Counted from the stretch's first letter, positions 34,378 to 43,382 are shown. The stretch: DNA of 64,000 bases from Xanthobacter autotrophicus (GCF_043194295.1 NZ_JBAFVK010000008.1), one strand, 5' to 3'. The notes: generated by a model from the letters alone, not told the origin. Translations and numbers: made by a program.

Positions 34378-35115
34378 GTGAAACTCCAGCATTATCTTGG
34401 CGGCCTCGAAGGCCTCGGGCCGGTCAGCACTGAAACACGCGTGTTCGTGGAGCCGTGGGAAAAGCGCATCTTCGGCATCCACACGGCGATGATGGCGCTC
34501 TCCTCCCAACTGCCGCTGCCGGTGACGCCCTCCACCTTCAGCACGGTGTGGACCTGGGCCGACCTGCGCAAGGGGGCGGAATCGCTCAATCCCTTCGATT
34601 ACTTCCGCTTTCGCTATTACGAGAAGTGGCTGGGCGGCATCTGTGGTTACTTCATCGCCCACGGCTACATCACCGCTGAAGAGCTCGATGCGCTGACGGA
34701 GGATTACTACGCCGAGCCGGGCAAGGCGCTCCCTTCCGCCGGCGAAGAAGCCATCGATGCTCGCATCGTCCAGTATCTGGTGGATGGCGACAGCCCGAAG
34801 CGGGAGGCTGCAGTGAGCCACGCCTTCGCCGTCGGCGAGGAGATCGTCGTCTGCGACGTGCCGACCATTGAGCACACCCGATTGCCAGGTTACCTGCGTA
34901 ACAAGACCGGCACGGTCGAGACGGTCTACGAGGGGGCCTACACCTACCTCTGCGACACCGGGCCAGACGGTATCGGCGCGGCCATGTCAGTCTATTGCGT
35001 GCGCTTCGATCCGGCCACGATCTGGCCCGGCAATGCCGAGCCGAACTTCGCCATCTATGCCGATCTCTACGCCCATTACGTGGCCGCGCGGGCCTCTGCG
35101 CGGCAGGCGGCGTGA
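34378..35115 (+). CDS. nthB: Nitrile hydratase subunit beta
   Basis: A 245-residue beta subunit. The N-terminus MKLQHYLGGLEGLGPV, followed by EPWEKRIFGIHTAMMAL, and the middle FDYFRFRYYEKWLGGICGYF match the helical part. The C-terminal SH3-like barrel has TRLPGYLRNKTGTVETVYEG and VYCVRFDPATIW. With the alpha subunit it forms the enzyme that hydrates nitriles to amides. The beta-before-alpha order is typical of cobalt-type enzymes. The start is GTG at 34378 with AAGGGAG upstream. It is the third gene of the cluster. Confidence 0.95.
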   Translation: MKLQHYLGGLEGLGPVSTETRVFVEPWEKRIFGIHTAMMALSSQLPLPVTPSTFSTVWTWADLRKGAESLNPFDYFRFRYYEKWLGGICGYFIAHGYITAEELDALTEDYYAEPGKALPSAGEEAIDARIVQYLVDGDSPKREAAVSHAFAVGEEIVVCDVPTIEHTRLPGYLRNKTGTVETVYEGAYTYLCDTGPDGIGAAMSVYCVRFDPATIWPGNAEPNFAIYADLYAHYVAARASARQAA

Positions 35116-35147
35116 GCAACGGCGGCACTCAATCGGGAGACCTTTCC

Positions 35148-35759
35148 ATGGCTGACCAGTTCAAGTACCGCGAGGATCGCGAGGCCTACAGCGCCGCCCG
35201 CGTCCGGGCGCTCGAGGCGCTGCTGATCAAGAAAGGCATCATCACCGACCGCTCGGTGGATACGGTGCTCGACTATTTCGAGACGAAGATGGGCCCCTTC
35301 AACGGCGCCAAGATCGTTGCCCGGGCCTGGGTCGATCACGCCTTCAAGGAACGCCTCGTCGCCGACACGCCGGCGGCCATCGCCGAACTCGCGCTGCCCG
35401 AGGGGATGGCAGGTGCCGAGGGCGAGCACATGCGGGCGGTGGCCAACGCCCCGGGCGTTCACAACCTCATCATCTGCACGCTTTGTTCCTGCTATCCTTG
35501 GCCTGTGCTGGGCCTGCCGCCCTACTGGTACAAGGATCCCACCTTCCGCAGCCGCGCGGCGCGTGAGCCGCGGGCGGTGCTCAAGGAATTTGGCCTGGCC
35601 GTGCCCGAGAGCACCGAGGTGAAGGTGTGGGATTCCAGTGCGCAGATCCGCTGGTTTGTCGTGCCAGAGCGCCCCGAAGGCACCGAGGGCCTCAGCGAGG
35701 CGGAGCTGGAAGCCCTTGTCACGCCAGAGGCGATGATGGGCGTCGCCGGCGCAGCGTGA
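35148..35759 (+). CDS. nthA: Nitrile hydratase subunit alpha (cobalt type)
   Basis: A 203-residue alpha subunit. The metal-binding claw is C110-T-L-C113-S114-C115, followed by YPWPVLGLPPYWYKDP. Thr rather than Ser after the first cysteine marks the cobalt type; iron enzymes have CSLCSC. Two of these cysteines are oxidised to sulfinic and sulfenic acid in mature enzymes. The start at 35148, 32 bp after the beta stop, gives the usual MADQFKYREDREAY. The adjacent CobW-like and CbiM-like genes agree with a cobalt requirement. The natural substrate cannot be read from sequence. Confidence 0.95.
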   Translation: MADQFKYREDREAYSAARVRALEALLIKKGIITDRSVDTVLDYFETKMGPFNGAKIVARAWVDHAFKERLVADTPAAIAELALPEGMAGAEGEHMRAVANAPGVHNLIICTLCSCYPWPVLGLPPYWYKDPTFRSRAAREPRAVLKEFGLAVPESTEVKVWDSSAQIRWFVVPERPEGTEGLSEAELEALVTPEAMMGVAGAA

Positions 35760-35768
35760 GGCAAGGCC

Positions 35769-36119
35769 ATGCTCACACGCTTCGAGCAGTTCGCCGTTAA
35801 CGAGATGATGGGCAAGCCGGACACGCCGCCGCGCGCCAACGGCACGCTCTGCTTTGCCAACGACTGGGAGCGCACGGCCTTCGGCGTTGCCCTCACACTC
35901 GCCCGGAACGGCTATTTCGAATGGGACGACTTCCGCGACGAGCTCATTACGCAGATCGGCACATGGGAGGCGGAGCACCCCATCGATCGATCGTCCTGGA
36001 ACTATTACGAGCGCTGGCTCGCCGCACTGGAAAAGGCGGTGGTGAAGTCGGGCCTCCTCGATCCGGCGGAGCTTTCCGCAGCCCTGTCCGCCTCTCCTGC
36101 CGAGCCGCACGCCGCCTGA
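35769..36119 (+). CDS. Nitrile hydratase accessory protein
   Basis: A 116-residue protein related to the N-terminal helical part of the beta subunit (FANDWERTAFGVALTLARNG, WDDFRDELI, YYERWLAALEKAVV). Proteins of this class, such as P14K/NhlE, act as self-subunit-swapping chaperones that deliver cobalt-loaded, oxidised alpha subunit. The gene starts 9 bp after the alpha stop and ends 50 bp before the CbiM-like gene. Similarity and position make the assignment strong; chaperone activity is inferred. Confidence 0.85.
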   Translation: MLTRFEQFAVNEMMGKPDTPPRANGTLCFANDWERTAFGVALTLARNGYFEWDDFRDELITQIGTWEAEHPIDRSSWNYYERWLAALEKAVVKSGLLDPAELSAALSASPAEPHAA

Positions 36120-36169
36120 CGCCGGCCACGGTATCCCCCAAGACCCTTCCGACCCGACGGAGCACATGC

Positions 36170-36847
36170 ATGCATATCGAACCCGGCCTCGTGGACGGTA
36201 CTAAGATCGTCCTCAGCTCCGCGACGGGCGGCGCTGCCCTGCTGTACACGGCAAAGCTCTGCCTGGAGAGCGCCCCCGTGCGCGGCCCGCTCTCGATCGT
36301 CGTGCGCAGCCTTGCCACCACTGCATTGGTCTTCTCCTTTTTCGAGATTTTGCCGCATCACCCGGTCGGTGTCTCCGAGGTACACCTGATCCTCGGCTCG
36401 ACGCTGTTCCTGGTGTTCGGCGCGGCGCCCGCCGCCGTTGGCCTCGCGCTGGGGCTGCTGCTGCAGGGCCTGTTCTTCGCGCCCTTCGACCTGCCGCAAT
36501 ACGGCATGAACGTCACTACCTTGCTGGTGCCGCTGTTTGCCCTCACCGGCGTCGCCAAGCGCATCATCGCCGCCGATACACCTTATGTGGAGCTGAGCTA
36601 CCGCCAGGCTTTCGCCCTGTCGGCCACCTACCAGGGCGGCATCGTCGCCTGGGTCGCGTTCTGGGCGTTCTATGGCCAGGGCTTCACGGTGGCTAATGTC
36701 TCCGCCATTGCATCGTTCGGCGGCGCCTATCTGCTGGTCATCGCCATCGAGCCACTGGTGGACCTCGCCGTGCTGGCGGCTGCCAAGGCGCTCAGGGGCC
36801 TCACTGGAAGTGCGGCGCTGGAGCGCCGGCTGTTCCAGCCGCGCTGA
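36170..36847 (+). CDS. CbiM-like cobalt transporter permease
   Basis: A 225-residue membrane protein of the energy-coupling-factor CbiM class. It starts MHIEPGLVDGTKIVLS; in CbiM proteins the second-position histidine helps bind cobalt. Further signatures are FFEILPHHPVGVSEVHLILG and APFDLPQYGMNVTTLLVPLF, and about seven membrane segments are predicted. The CbiN, CbiQ and CbiO partners are not in the cluster, so it must use components encoded elsewhere or act alone, as some related proteins do. Its position after the nitrile hydratase genes suggests cobalt supply to that enzyme. Confidence 0.85.
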   Translation: MHIEPGLVDGTKIVLSSATGGAALLYTAKLCLESAPVRGPLSIVVRSLATTALVFSFFEILPHHPVGVSEVHLILGSTLFLVFGAAPAAVGLALGLLLQGLFFAPFDLPQYGMNVTTLLVPLFALTGVAKRIIAADTPYVELSYRQAFALSATYQGGIVAWVAFWAFYGQGFTVANVSAIASFGGAYLLVIAIEPLVDLAVLAAAKALRGLTGSAALERRLFQPR

Positions 36848-36945
36848 GTTGCGCCGCCGAGGAACGAAGGACATGGTACCGTTCCGGGGGGCGCCTCGGC
36901 ACGGTGGCTTGGTCCGCTAAGTAATGAGCCAGAGGAGGGAAGGAC

Positions 36946-37995
36946 ATGCGCATCGCGATACTCGCCCCGCCGGGCGTTCAGTCCCTCGATGTGGTCGGCC
37001 CCGCTGAGATCTTCTGGGAGGCGGCCCGCCGCCTGGGCGATCCGGGCGCCTATGACGTTCAGGTTATCTCCACCGGCGGGCCCACCATCGGAGGCACCGG
37101 GAAACTGCGTTTCCTCGCCGACCGCACCATCTTTGACCCCGACGAGCCTATCGACACGCTGCTGGTGGCTGGCGACCCCTCATTCCAGGACATCGACCCC
37201 GAGGTCATCGCCTGGCTGCAGCGCCGGGTGCCCACCGCACGGCGCTTCGGCTCCATCTGCACCGGCGTGTTCCTGCTCGCTGCCGCCGGCCTGCTCCAGG
37301 ACAAGCGCGTAACCACCCACTGGGAGTGCGCCGAACGGTTCAATCGGCAGTTCCCTGATATCGCGGTGGATGCGGATGCCATCTATCTGCGCGACGGACC
37401 GCTGATTACCGCTGCCGGCGTTACCGCGGGCATCGACCTCGCCCTGGCGCTGGTGGAGGAAGACCACGGGCGGCATATCGCCATGATCACCGCGCGTTAC
37501 ATGGTGGTGTTCCTGCGCCGGCCAGGGGGGCAATCACAGTTCAGCGCGCATCTGGTCGGGCAGATGGCCGAGACCACCATGATCCAGAAGGCGCAGGCCT
37601 ACATCCTCGCCAACATAGACCATCCCCTGTCGGTCGATCATGTGGCACAGACCGTCGGCATGAGCCCACGGAACTTCGCCCGCGTGTTCCGCCGCGAGGT
37701 GGGCACGACCCCGGCCGACTTTGTTGCTATGGCCCGCGTCGATGCCGCGCGCCGGCTGCTCGAAGATACGGCCCAGCCATTGCAACGCATTGCCGCGAGT
37801 TGTGGCTTTGCCGACATGAACACAATGCGGCGCATCTTCGCGAAGACGATAGGGGTAACGCCGGCGGCCTATCGCAGCCGGTTCCATACCGTAAGCCAGG
37901 CGGCGGCACCTGACATGGAACGGCAGCCGAAAGGACGCGCCGATCGCCCTGCCTCAAAAGCCGATCTGATGACGCGTTCTCTACCATTAAATTAG
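36946..37995 (+). CDS. GlxA-family transcriptional regulator
   Basis: A 349-residue regulator. Residues 1 to about 185 are a DJ-1/PfpI-like domain (ILAPPGVQSLDVVGPAEIFW, FGSICTGVFLLAAAGLL, VTTHWECAERFNRQFP). Residues about 225-315 are an AraC-type double helix-turn-helix (VDHVAQTVGMSPRNFARVFR and LQRIAASCGFADMNTMRRIF). GlxA-type proteins often control amine, nitrile or betaine catabolism. It follows the nitrile hydratase cluster on the same strand after 98 bp and precedes the ABC transporter and amidase genes, so it is the most likely regulator of one or both. GAGGAGGGA precedes the ATG. Confidence 0.9.
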   Translation: MRIAILAPPGVQSLDVVGPAEIFWEAARRLGDPGAYDVQVISTGGPTIGGTGKLRFLADRTIFDPDEPIDTLLVAGDPSFQDIDPEVIAWLQRRVPTARRFGSICTGVFLLAAAGLLQDKRVTTHWECAERFNRQFPDIAVDADAIYLRDGPLITAAGVTAGIDLALALVEEDHGRHIAMITARYMVVFLRRPGGQSQFSAHLVGQMAETTMIQKAQAYILANIDHPLSVDHVAQTVGMSPRNFARVFRREVGTTPADFVAMARVDAARRLLEDTAQPLQRIAASCGFADMNTMRRIFAKTIGVTPAAYRSRFHTVSQAAAPDMERQPKGRADRPASKADLMTRSLPLN

Positions 37996-38551
37996 GGGGC
38001 GTTTCTGCGGGAGCAACCTGAGCCCGGCCCCCGGGCCGGGGAGATCACGGCGGTTTCAAGGTCTGATCGTCGCTGCTTGTGTCCGCCCGCCTGGGCCGAT
38101 CGGCGCGTGACTTGCGCAGAAGCTCGTTGGCCTGCCGAGGCTCGCGGTTTCGCGCTCCAGCGCCTGCTGCTGTTCGCCAAGCAGAGGGTGGATGGCGTCT
38201 GCCAGCGGCGCTTCTGCGAACGCGGGTTGCCTCCTGCCGCGCGAGCGGCGAGGGGGCGCCGAAGGCGTGATCTGCGGCTCTGTATCCTCAAACCGGCGCG
38301 AGGCACTTTTGACCGCTGCAGAGGCGGAGACGCGCGAGCCTGCGATCAGGCGGGCGAATTCGACCGTGTCGCAGGTGTTTCATTCGCGCAAATGTGGGCC
38401 AGAAGGCGTGTCAACCAGCCACGGGACGTCGGCCTGCCGAGAGGAATTGTCGGGCGAGGTCATGGCGAACAGCAATTAATTGCTTCTAAGCCGGGGCGAT
38501 AGCGCTTTCGATGCCAAGATAATCAGACACCTCCACCAGAAAGACCGGGAC
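37996..38551. other. Intergenic stretch with a hairpin and a possible degraded IS3 fragment
   Basis: After the GlxA-type stop a hairpin is present (38023-38040). On the minus strand between about 38100 and 38200, frames broken by shifts read ALERET then REPRQANELLRK, resembling the ENRELRQANEILRK region of an IS3-family orfA. This is weak evidence of another decayed insertion. No intact gene is visible. Confidence 0.35.
38023..38040 (+). terminator. GC-rich hairpin after the GlxA-type regulator
   Basis: CCCGGCCC and GGGCCGGG form an 8-bp stem with 2 unpaired bases, 28 bp past the stop codon. There is no T-run after it, so termination is uncertain. Confidence 0.35.
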
Positions 38552-39538
38552 ATGCAGCATTTCAAGCTCTGCAGCCTTTTGGCTGCGGCACTCCTGATGG
38601 CGCCGCTTTCAGGTGCCGATTCGGCCGAACTGGTGAAGACCCGTCTGGCGCAGAACCTGTCGCCGATCTCGGCCCTCCCGATCGTGGCCAAGGCGCAGGG
38701 CCTGTTCGAGAAGGAGGGGCTGGACGTAACGGTGAGCAATTTCACCAGTGGCAAGCAGGCGCTCGACACGGTGATCGGCGGCGGCGCGGACATCGCCACC
38801 ACCGCGGAAGCGCCGGTAACGGCCGCCGCCATGGCAGGGCAGCCCATCGCCTTCGTCGCGGGCATGGAATATTCGGATGTGAAGACGCTGACCGCGAAGA
38901 AGGCGGCCATCAGGACCATCGCCGATCTCAAGGGTAAGAAGATTGCCTACACCGCCGGCACCGGCAGCGAGGTCTATACGACCGAGCTCCTGAAGAAGGC
39001 CGGGCTCACCGCCAAGGACGTGACGCTCGTCAATCTGAAGCCGCAGGAGATGCTGCCCGCGCTCGCCGCCGGCAGCATCGACGCATTCGACACCTGGGAG
39101 CCCCACATCGCCAACGGCAAGAAGGCGCTCGGCGACGAGGTCGTGCTGCTGGACACCAAGGGCGTCTATTCCGAGACCTTCAACATCGTGGTGATGCAGG
39201 ATTACCTGAAGGCCAATCCGCAAATCGTCACGAAATTCCTCGCCGCGCTCATCGCCGCCGAGGCATGGGTGAAGGCGCATCCCGAAGAGGCCATGGAGAT
39301 CGTCTCCAAGGCGGTGGGCATGAAGGCCGAAGAGCTGAAGCCGATCTGGAACGACTACGTCTACAAGGTTGGTATCGGCCCCAAGCAGATCGACGCCCTC
39401 AAGGCGCACGCCCAGTGGCGTCTTGATACCAAGAACCATCCGCCCGGCGTAACTGCCGTGCCGGACTTCGCCGTGGTGCTCTTTCCCGAGCCCCTGCGTG
39501 CGCTTGACGCCGCCCGCGTCAACTACAAGCTCAACTGA
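38552..39538 (+). CDS. ABC transporter substrate-binding protein (NrtA/SsuA/ThiY-like)
   Basis: A 328-residue periplasmic protein with signal peptide MQHFKLCSLLAAALLMAPLS, cleaved near GADSAE. It has the NMT1/SsuA-type layout: ALPIVAKAQGLFEKEGLDVT, LDTVIGGGADIATTAEAPV, DLKGKKIAYTAGTGSEVYT and SIDAFDTWEPHIANGKKALG. Such proteins bind nitrate, sulfonates, cyanate-like ions or pyrimidine precursors. The gene begins the operon SBP-permease-ATPase-amidase, and context points to an amide, nitrile or urea-type nitrogen compound. The exact ligand is not evident. Confidence 0.9.
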   Translation: MQHFKLCSLLAAALLMAPLSGADSAELVKTRLAQNLSPISALPIVAKAQGLFEKEGLDVTVSNFTSGKQALDTVIGGGADIATTAEAPVTAAAMAGQPIAFVAGMEYSDVKTLTAKKAAIRTIADLKGKKIAYTAGTGSEVYTTELLKKAGLTAKDVTLVNLKPQEMLPALAAGSIDAFDTWEPHIANGKKALGDEVVLLDTKGVYSETFNIVVMQDYLKANPQIVTKFLAALIAAEAWVKAHPEEAMEIVSKAVGMKAEELKPIWNDYVYKVGIGPKQIDALKAHAQWRLDTKNHPPGVTAVPDFAVVLFPEPLRALDAARVNYKLN

Positions 39539-39550
39539 AGCGCCGGCGTC

Positions 39551-40390
39551 ATGGCGGACATATCCACCTCGGCGGTCGTTCCGCCACGCGCGGCAGGCTC
39601 GCTGGCTGCTTCGGGGGCTAAGCGGCGGCGCGATGCCCGGCTGCGCCAACGGCTCAATATGGCCGTGGGCCTCGTCTCCATCCCCCTGTTCCTGCTGCTA
39701 TGGCAGCTGATCGCGCAGGCAAAGATCGTCAATCCAATCCTCTTCCCCGCGCCCACCGTGGTGGCGCGGGCGGCGATGGAGTGGGTGGCGAGCGGCGAGT
39801 TCGCCCAAGACCTGGCAGCGAGCCTGAAACGGGTCGCCACCGGCTACGTGGTCGGCTCCATCGTCGGAGTGGGATGCGGCCTGCTCACCGGGCGCTCGGC
39901 CTTCTTCTCCGGCCTGCTCGGCCCGCTGTTCCAGGTGTTGCGGCCCATCCCGCCCATCGCCTTCGTTTCCATCGTCATCCTGTGGTTCGGATTGTCGGAG
40001 AGCGGCAAGGTCTTCCTGATCGTCTGGGGCGTCTTCTTCACCGTCTGGCTCTCCACCCATCTCGGCGTTCAGAAGGTGGACCAGGGGCTGGTGCGCGCCG
40101 CCCAGATGCTGGGCACGCCACGGCGCAGGCTGGTCGGCGAGGTGGTGCTGCTCAGCGCGCTGCCCTTCATCGTGGTCGGGCTGCGCACGGCGGTCGGAAT
40201 TTCCTTCTACACGCTGGTGGCGGCCGAGCTGGCGGGGGCCTTCGCCGGCATCTTCTATCGCATCCAGCTGGCCCAGCAGAACATGCAGACCGGGCTTGTC
40301 TTCGCCGGCCTGGCCGCGCTGGGGCTGATCTCCTTCATCGCCGATCGCTGCTTTGCGATGCTGGCGCAGCGGCTGGTGTGGTGGCGATGA
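39551..40390 (+). CDS. ABC transporter permease (SsuC/TauC-like)
   Basis: A 279-residue permease with about six membrane segments. The BPD_transp_1 loop that contacts the ATPase is visible as EVVLLSALPFIVVGLRTAVG, preceded by KVDQGLVRAAQMLGTPRRRL. The first 40 residues are a cytoplasmic basic tail. The gene starts 12 bp after the substrate-binding-protein stop and its stop overlaps the ATPase start by ATGA, so the subunits are made together. It is of the same class as taurine, sulfonate and nitrate permeases. Confidence 0.9.
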   Translation: MADISTSAVVPPRAAGSLAASGAKRRRDARLRQRLNMAVGLVSIPLFLLLWQLIAQAKIVNPILFPAPTVVARAAMEWVASGEFAQDLAASLKRVATGYVVGSIVGVGCGLLTGRSAFFSGLLGPLFQVLRPIPPIAFVSIVILWFGLSESGKVFLIVWGVFFTVWLSTHLGVQKVDQGLVRAAQMLGTPRRRLVGEVVLLSALPFIVVGLRTAVGISFYTLVAAELAGAFAGIFYRIQLAQQNMQTGLVFAGLAALGLISFIADRCFAMLAQRLVWWR

Positions 40391-41235
40391 GCATCATCTC
40401 CATGATCCGCAAGCCCGCGCCTATCCCGCTGCGCCAGACCGGCGAGGTCGAGATAGACGTCCGCGATGTCACCATCGCCTTCGAGCGCGACGGCGGCGAA
40501 CTCGTGCCCGCTGTGGACCGTGTCTCGTTCCAGGTGCGCCGGGGCGAGTTCATCTGCCTGCTGGGACCTTCGGGATGTGGCAAGTCCACCCTGCTCAACG
40601 CCGTCGCCGGTTTCGAGAGCCCATATGAGGGCGAGGTGGTTGTGGCCGGAAAGTCCGTGACCGGGCCTGGACCGGATCGCGGCGTGGTCTTCCAGCAGCC
40701 CCGTCTGTTCCCGTGGAAGTCGGTGAAGGCGAACGTGGCGCACGGCCCGCGCATGGCCGGCAAGTCCCGTGCCGAGGCCGGCGCCATCGCCGACGAGCTG
40801 ATCGAGATGGTCGGCCTCACCCGCTCCGCCAACGCTCTGCCGCATACCCTCTCTGGTGGCATGCAGCAGCGCGTCGCCATCGCCCGGGCGCTGGCCAACC
40901 GGCCGGGCATTCTCCTGATGGACGAGCCGTTCGGCGCTCTCGACGCCCAGACCCGGTCGGTGATGCAGGAAAGCCTGCTCCGGCTGTGGGCGCAGCTGGA
41001 CACGACCATCCTCTTCGTCACCCACGACATCGACGAGGCCGTGCTGCTGGCGGACCGGGTTCTGGTCATGTCGGCGGGCCCCGGCCGGATCATCCGTGAC
41101 GTGGCCGTGGACATTCCGCGGCCACGCACCATCGAGACGACTCTGGGCGCCGATTTCCAGGCGCTCCGCCGGGAATGTCTCGATCTTATCCGCCAGCAGA
41201 GCCAGAAGGCTTTCGAAGGGAACACTGATGCTTGA
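40387..41235 (+). CDS. ABC transporter ATP-binding protein (SsuB/TauB-like)
   Basis: A 282-residue ATPase with Walker A LLGPSGCGKSTLLNAVAG, Q-loop VVFQQPRLFPW, signature LSGGMQQRVAIARALA, Walker B ILLMDEPFGALDAQTR and switch histidine in LFVTHDIDEAVLLADRV. This is the nitrate/sulfonate/taurine subclass. It overlaps the permease stop by 4 bp and runs 8 bp into the amidase start. A second, broken ATPase of the same subclass lies just downstream on the other strand (42737-43382). Confidence 0.9.
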   Translation: MSIISMIRKPAPIPLRQTGEVEIDVRDVTIAFERDGGELVPAVDRVSFQVRRGEFICLLGPSGCGKSTLLNAVAGFESPYEGEVVVAGKSVTGPGPDRGVVFQQPRLFPWKSVKANVAHGPRMAGKSRAEAGAIADELIEMVGLTRSANALPHTLSGGMQQRVAIARALANRPGILLMDEPFGALDAQTRSVMQESLLRLWAQLDTTILFVTHDIDEAVLLADRVLVMSAGPGRIIRDVAVDIPRPRTIETTLGADFQALRRECLDLIRQQSQKAFEGNTDA

Positions 41236-42604
41236 TATCGTTGCCGCCAAGGCCCGCCCCGCGCGCGACGGCTTCGCGACGGCGCGCGCAGCGCTTGCGG
41301 ACGGTGCAGATCCGGTCGCGCTGGCGCTCGCGGCGGCGGATCGCGCGCAGGCCGCCGCGGGGGACGGCATCTTCACCGCGCTCGTGCCCCGCGACGTGGT
41401 TGAGCGAAACGCTGCCGCCGCCGCGGCCCGCGCCGCCGCAGGTGAACATCTGCCGCTGCTCGGCCTCACCTTCGCGGTGAAGGACAATCTGCATGTCGCT
41501 GGCATGGCGACCACGCTCAATTGTCCGGTCGTCGCGCTGATGCCGCAGGAGAGCGCGCTCGCCATCACCCGGCTGGAGGCGGCGGGTGCAGTGCTCATCG
41601 GCAAGAACACCATGGACCAGTTCGCGACGGGCCTGAACGGCACGCGCAGCCCCGATCCCCTGTGCCGGAACGCTATCGACCCCGCCTTCATTCCCGGCGG
41701 GTCCAGTTCCGGCTCCGCGGTGGCGGTGGCGGCAGGCATCGTCTCCTTCTCGCTCGGCAGCGACACCGGCGGATCGGGCCGCGTTCCCGCCGCCTGCAAC
41801 GGCATCGTCGGCATGAAGCCCACGGTGGGGCTCGTGAGCACGCGCGGCGCCGTCTACAACAGCCGCCTGCTGGATTGCATTCCCATCTTCGCCGCCAACG
41901 TGGAGGACGCGAGCGAGATCCTCGCCTTGATCGCCGGCTACGACCCGCTCGATCCCTGGAGCCGCCGCGATGCCGACGACATCCAGATCGCGCCGGTCCC
42001 GGCGCCATCCATGCGCCTCGTCATCCCGCGCCGCGACCAGATGCGCTTCTTCGGCGACGTCGAGGCGGAGGCGGCCTTCGCCGCCAATCTCGACCGCCTG
42101 CGGAGCCTCGGTTTCACGCTGGACGAGATCGATTTCGCCCCATTCGAGGAGGCCGGCCGGCTGGTTTTCCAGTCCGCCCTCGTGGCCGAGCGTCTCGTGG
42201 AATATGATGAGGTGATCACCGCCCACCGCGACGCCATCCACCCCGCCGCGCTCGCCGCCATCGAGCCGGGACGCGGCTATTCCGCCAAGGAGGCGTTCGA
42301 GACGCTCTATCGGATGCGCGAGCTTAAGCGCGCTGCCGAGCTCGCGCTCGTCGATTATGCCGCTTTTGTTACGCCCACGGTGCCGACCATCTACACCATC
42401 GAGGAGATGCTGGCCGATCCCATGACGCGCAATGCGGCGATGGGTGCCTACACCTATTTCGTCAATCCCATGGATCTGTGTGTCGTGGCGGCGCCTGGCG
42501 CCCCGGCGCGCGCGGGCTTGCCGTCCTCGCTCAGCTTTATCGGCCTCGCCGGACGCGATGGCGTGGTCGCCGGCCTCGCCGCACGGTTCCTGCAGCCTGA
42601 CTGA
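41228..42604 (+). CDS. Amidase-signature hydrolase, allophanate-hydrolase-like
   Basis: A 458-residue amidase. The Ser-cisSer-Lys triad is K85 (TFAVKDNLHV), S159 (PGGSSSGSAVAVAAG) and S183 (GSDTGGSGRVPAAC); these spacings (74 and 24) equal those of AtzF (K91/S165/S189). The text TRSPDPLCRNAIDPAFIPGG and GLVSTRGAVYNSRLLDCIPIF also resembles allophanate hydrolases more than general amidases. Unlike AtzF (about 600 residues) it lacks the C-terminal domain. It overlaps the ABC ATPase gene by 8 bp, so uptake and hydrolysis are coupled. Likely products are carboxylate or carbamate plus ammonia; the true substrate is inferred only. Confidence 0.85.
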   Translation: MLDIVAAKARPARDGFATARAALADGADPVALALAAADRAQAAAGDGIFTALVPRDVVERNAAAAAARAAAGEHLPLLGLTFAVKDNLHVAGMATTLNCPVVALMPQESALAITRLEAAGAVLIGKNTMDQFATGLNGTRSPDPLCRNAIDPAFIPGGSSSGSAVAVAAGIVSFSLGSDTGGSGRVPAACNGIVGMKPTVGLVSTRGAVYNSRLLDCIPIFAANVEDASEILALIAGYDPLDPWSRRDADDIQIAPVPAPSMRLVIPRRDQMRFFGDVEAEAAFAANLDRLRSLGFTLDEIDFAPFEEAGRLVFQSALVAERLVEYDEVITAHRDAIHPAALAAIEPGRGYSAKEAFETLYRMRELKRAAELALVDYAAFVTPTVPTIYTIEEMLADPMTRNAAMGAYTYFVNPMDLCVVAAPGAPARAGLPSSLSFIGLAGRDGVVAGLAARFLQPD

Positions 42605-42736
42605 AAGCGCGCCGCCGCCCCTGCTCGACCGATTGGGGGCGGTGCCGGGCTTGGCACACGGGCTTTTGCACACGGGCTTGGCGCGCGGCGGCCGGAAGGG
42701 TGATGCCCAGCCGCGTCGCCAGTGTTGCCGCGCTGA

Positions 42737-43382
42737 TTATGACCTCGGCACGGTGGCGCCCTGCTGCTGGGCGAAGGCCTTCAAGGTCTCTGAGCGGATG
42801 TGGGGGAAGCACGCGCGCTTGTTGGCCAGATCCGCCCGGGTCTGGGCATCGAGGGCGCCGAAGGGCTCGTCCATGAGCAGCACCCGGGGATAATTGGCGA
42901 GCGCCCGCGCGATGCCAGCGCGCTGCTGCATGCCGCCGGACAGCTCGGACGGATAGTGTTTCTCGAAGGACGACAAGCCCACGAGGGACAGGAAGGTGCG
43001 CGCCGTACGCTCCGCCGCGGCGGGACTGCCGCTGGACGTCAGGGGACCGAAGGCCACGTTGTCCAGGACGCTTTTCCAGGGAAACAGCGTCGCCTGCTGG
43101 AAGACCATGCCCCGGTCGGCACCCTGCCCCGCGATGGTTTCGCCATCCACCTCCAGAAGCCCGCGCGCGGCCGGAACGAATCCGGCTACCGCATTGAGCA
43201 CCGTGGACTTGCCGCAGCCGGACGGACCGAGCACGCAGACGAATTCGCCCGGTGCCACGTCAAGGTCGAAGCGCTCCACCACGGTGCGCCGGGCCGCGCC
43301 CTCCCCGCCCCGGCAGCGGGGCGAGGTGCGAGGGCGCGGGGACGGGCGCGGCCATCGGCGCGCCTTCCGTGAAGGCGCTCAT
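42737..43382 (-). pseudogene. TauB-like ABC ATPase, frameshifted and C-terminally truncated
   Basis: From about 43282 downward the frame reads FVCVLGPSGCGKSTVLNAVA, MVFQQATLFPWKSVLDNVAF, SELSGGMQQRAGIARALA and LLMDEPFGALDAQTRADL, then enters unrelated sequence and stops. The switch-histidine region is lost. The ATG at 43382 overlaps the tauA-like stop (ATGA), but the first 35 codons are in another frame, with a GC-rich palindromic insertion around 43299-43326. No functional transporter ATPase can be produced. Confidence 0.85.

Noticed and set aside
38480..38551. Longer N-terminus of the ABC binding protein
   Set aside because: The extra 24 codons precede a complete signal peptide and would mask it.
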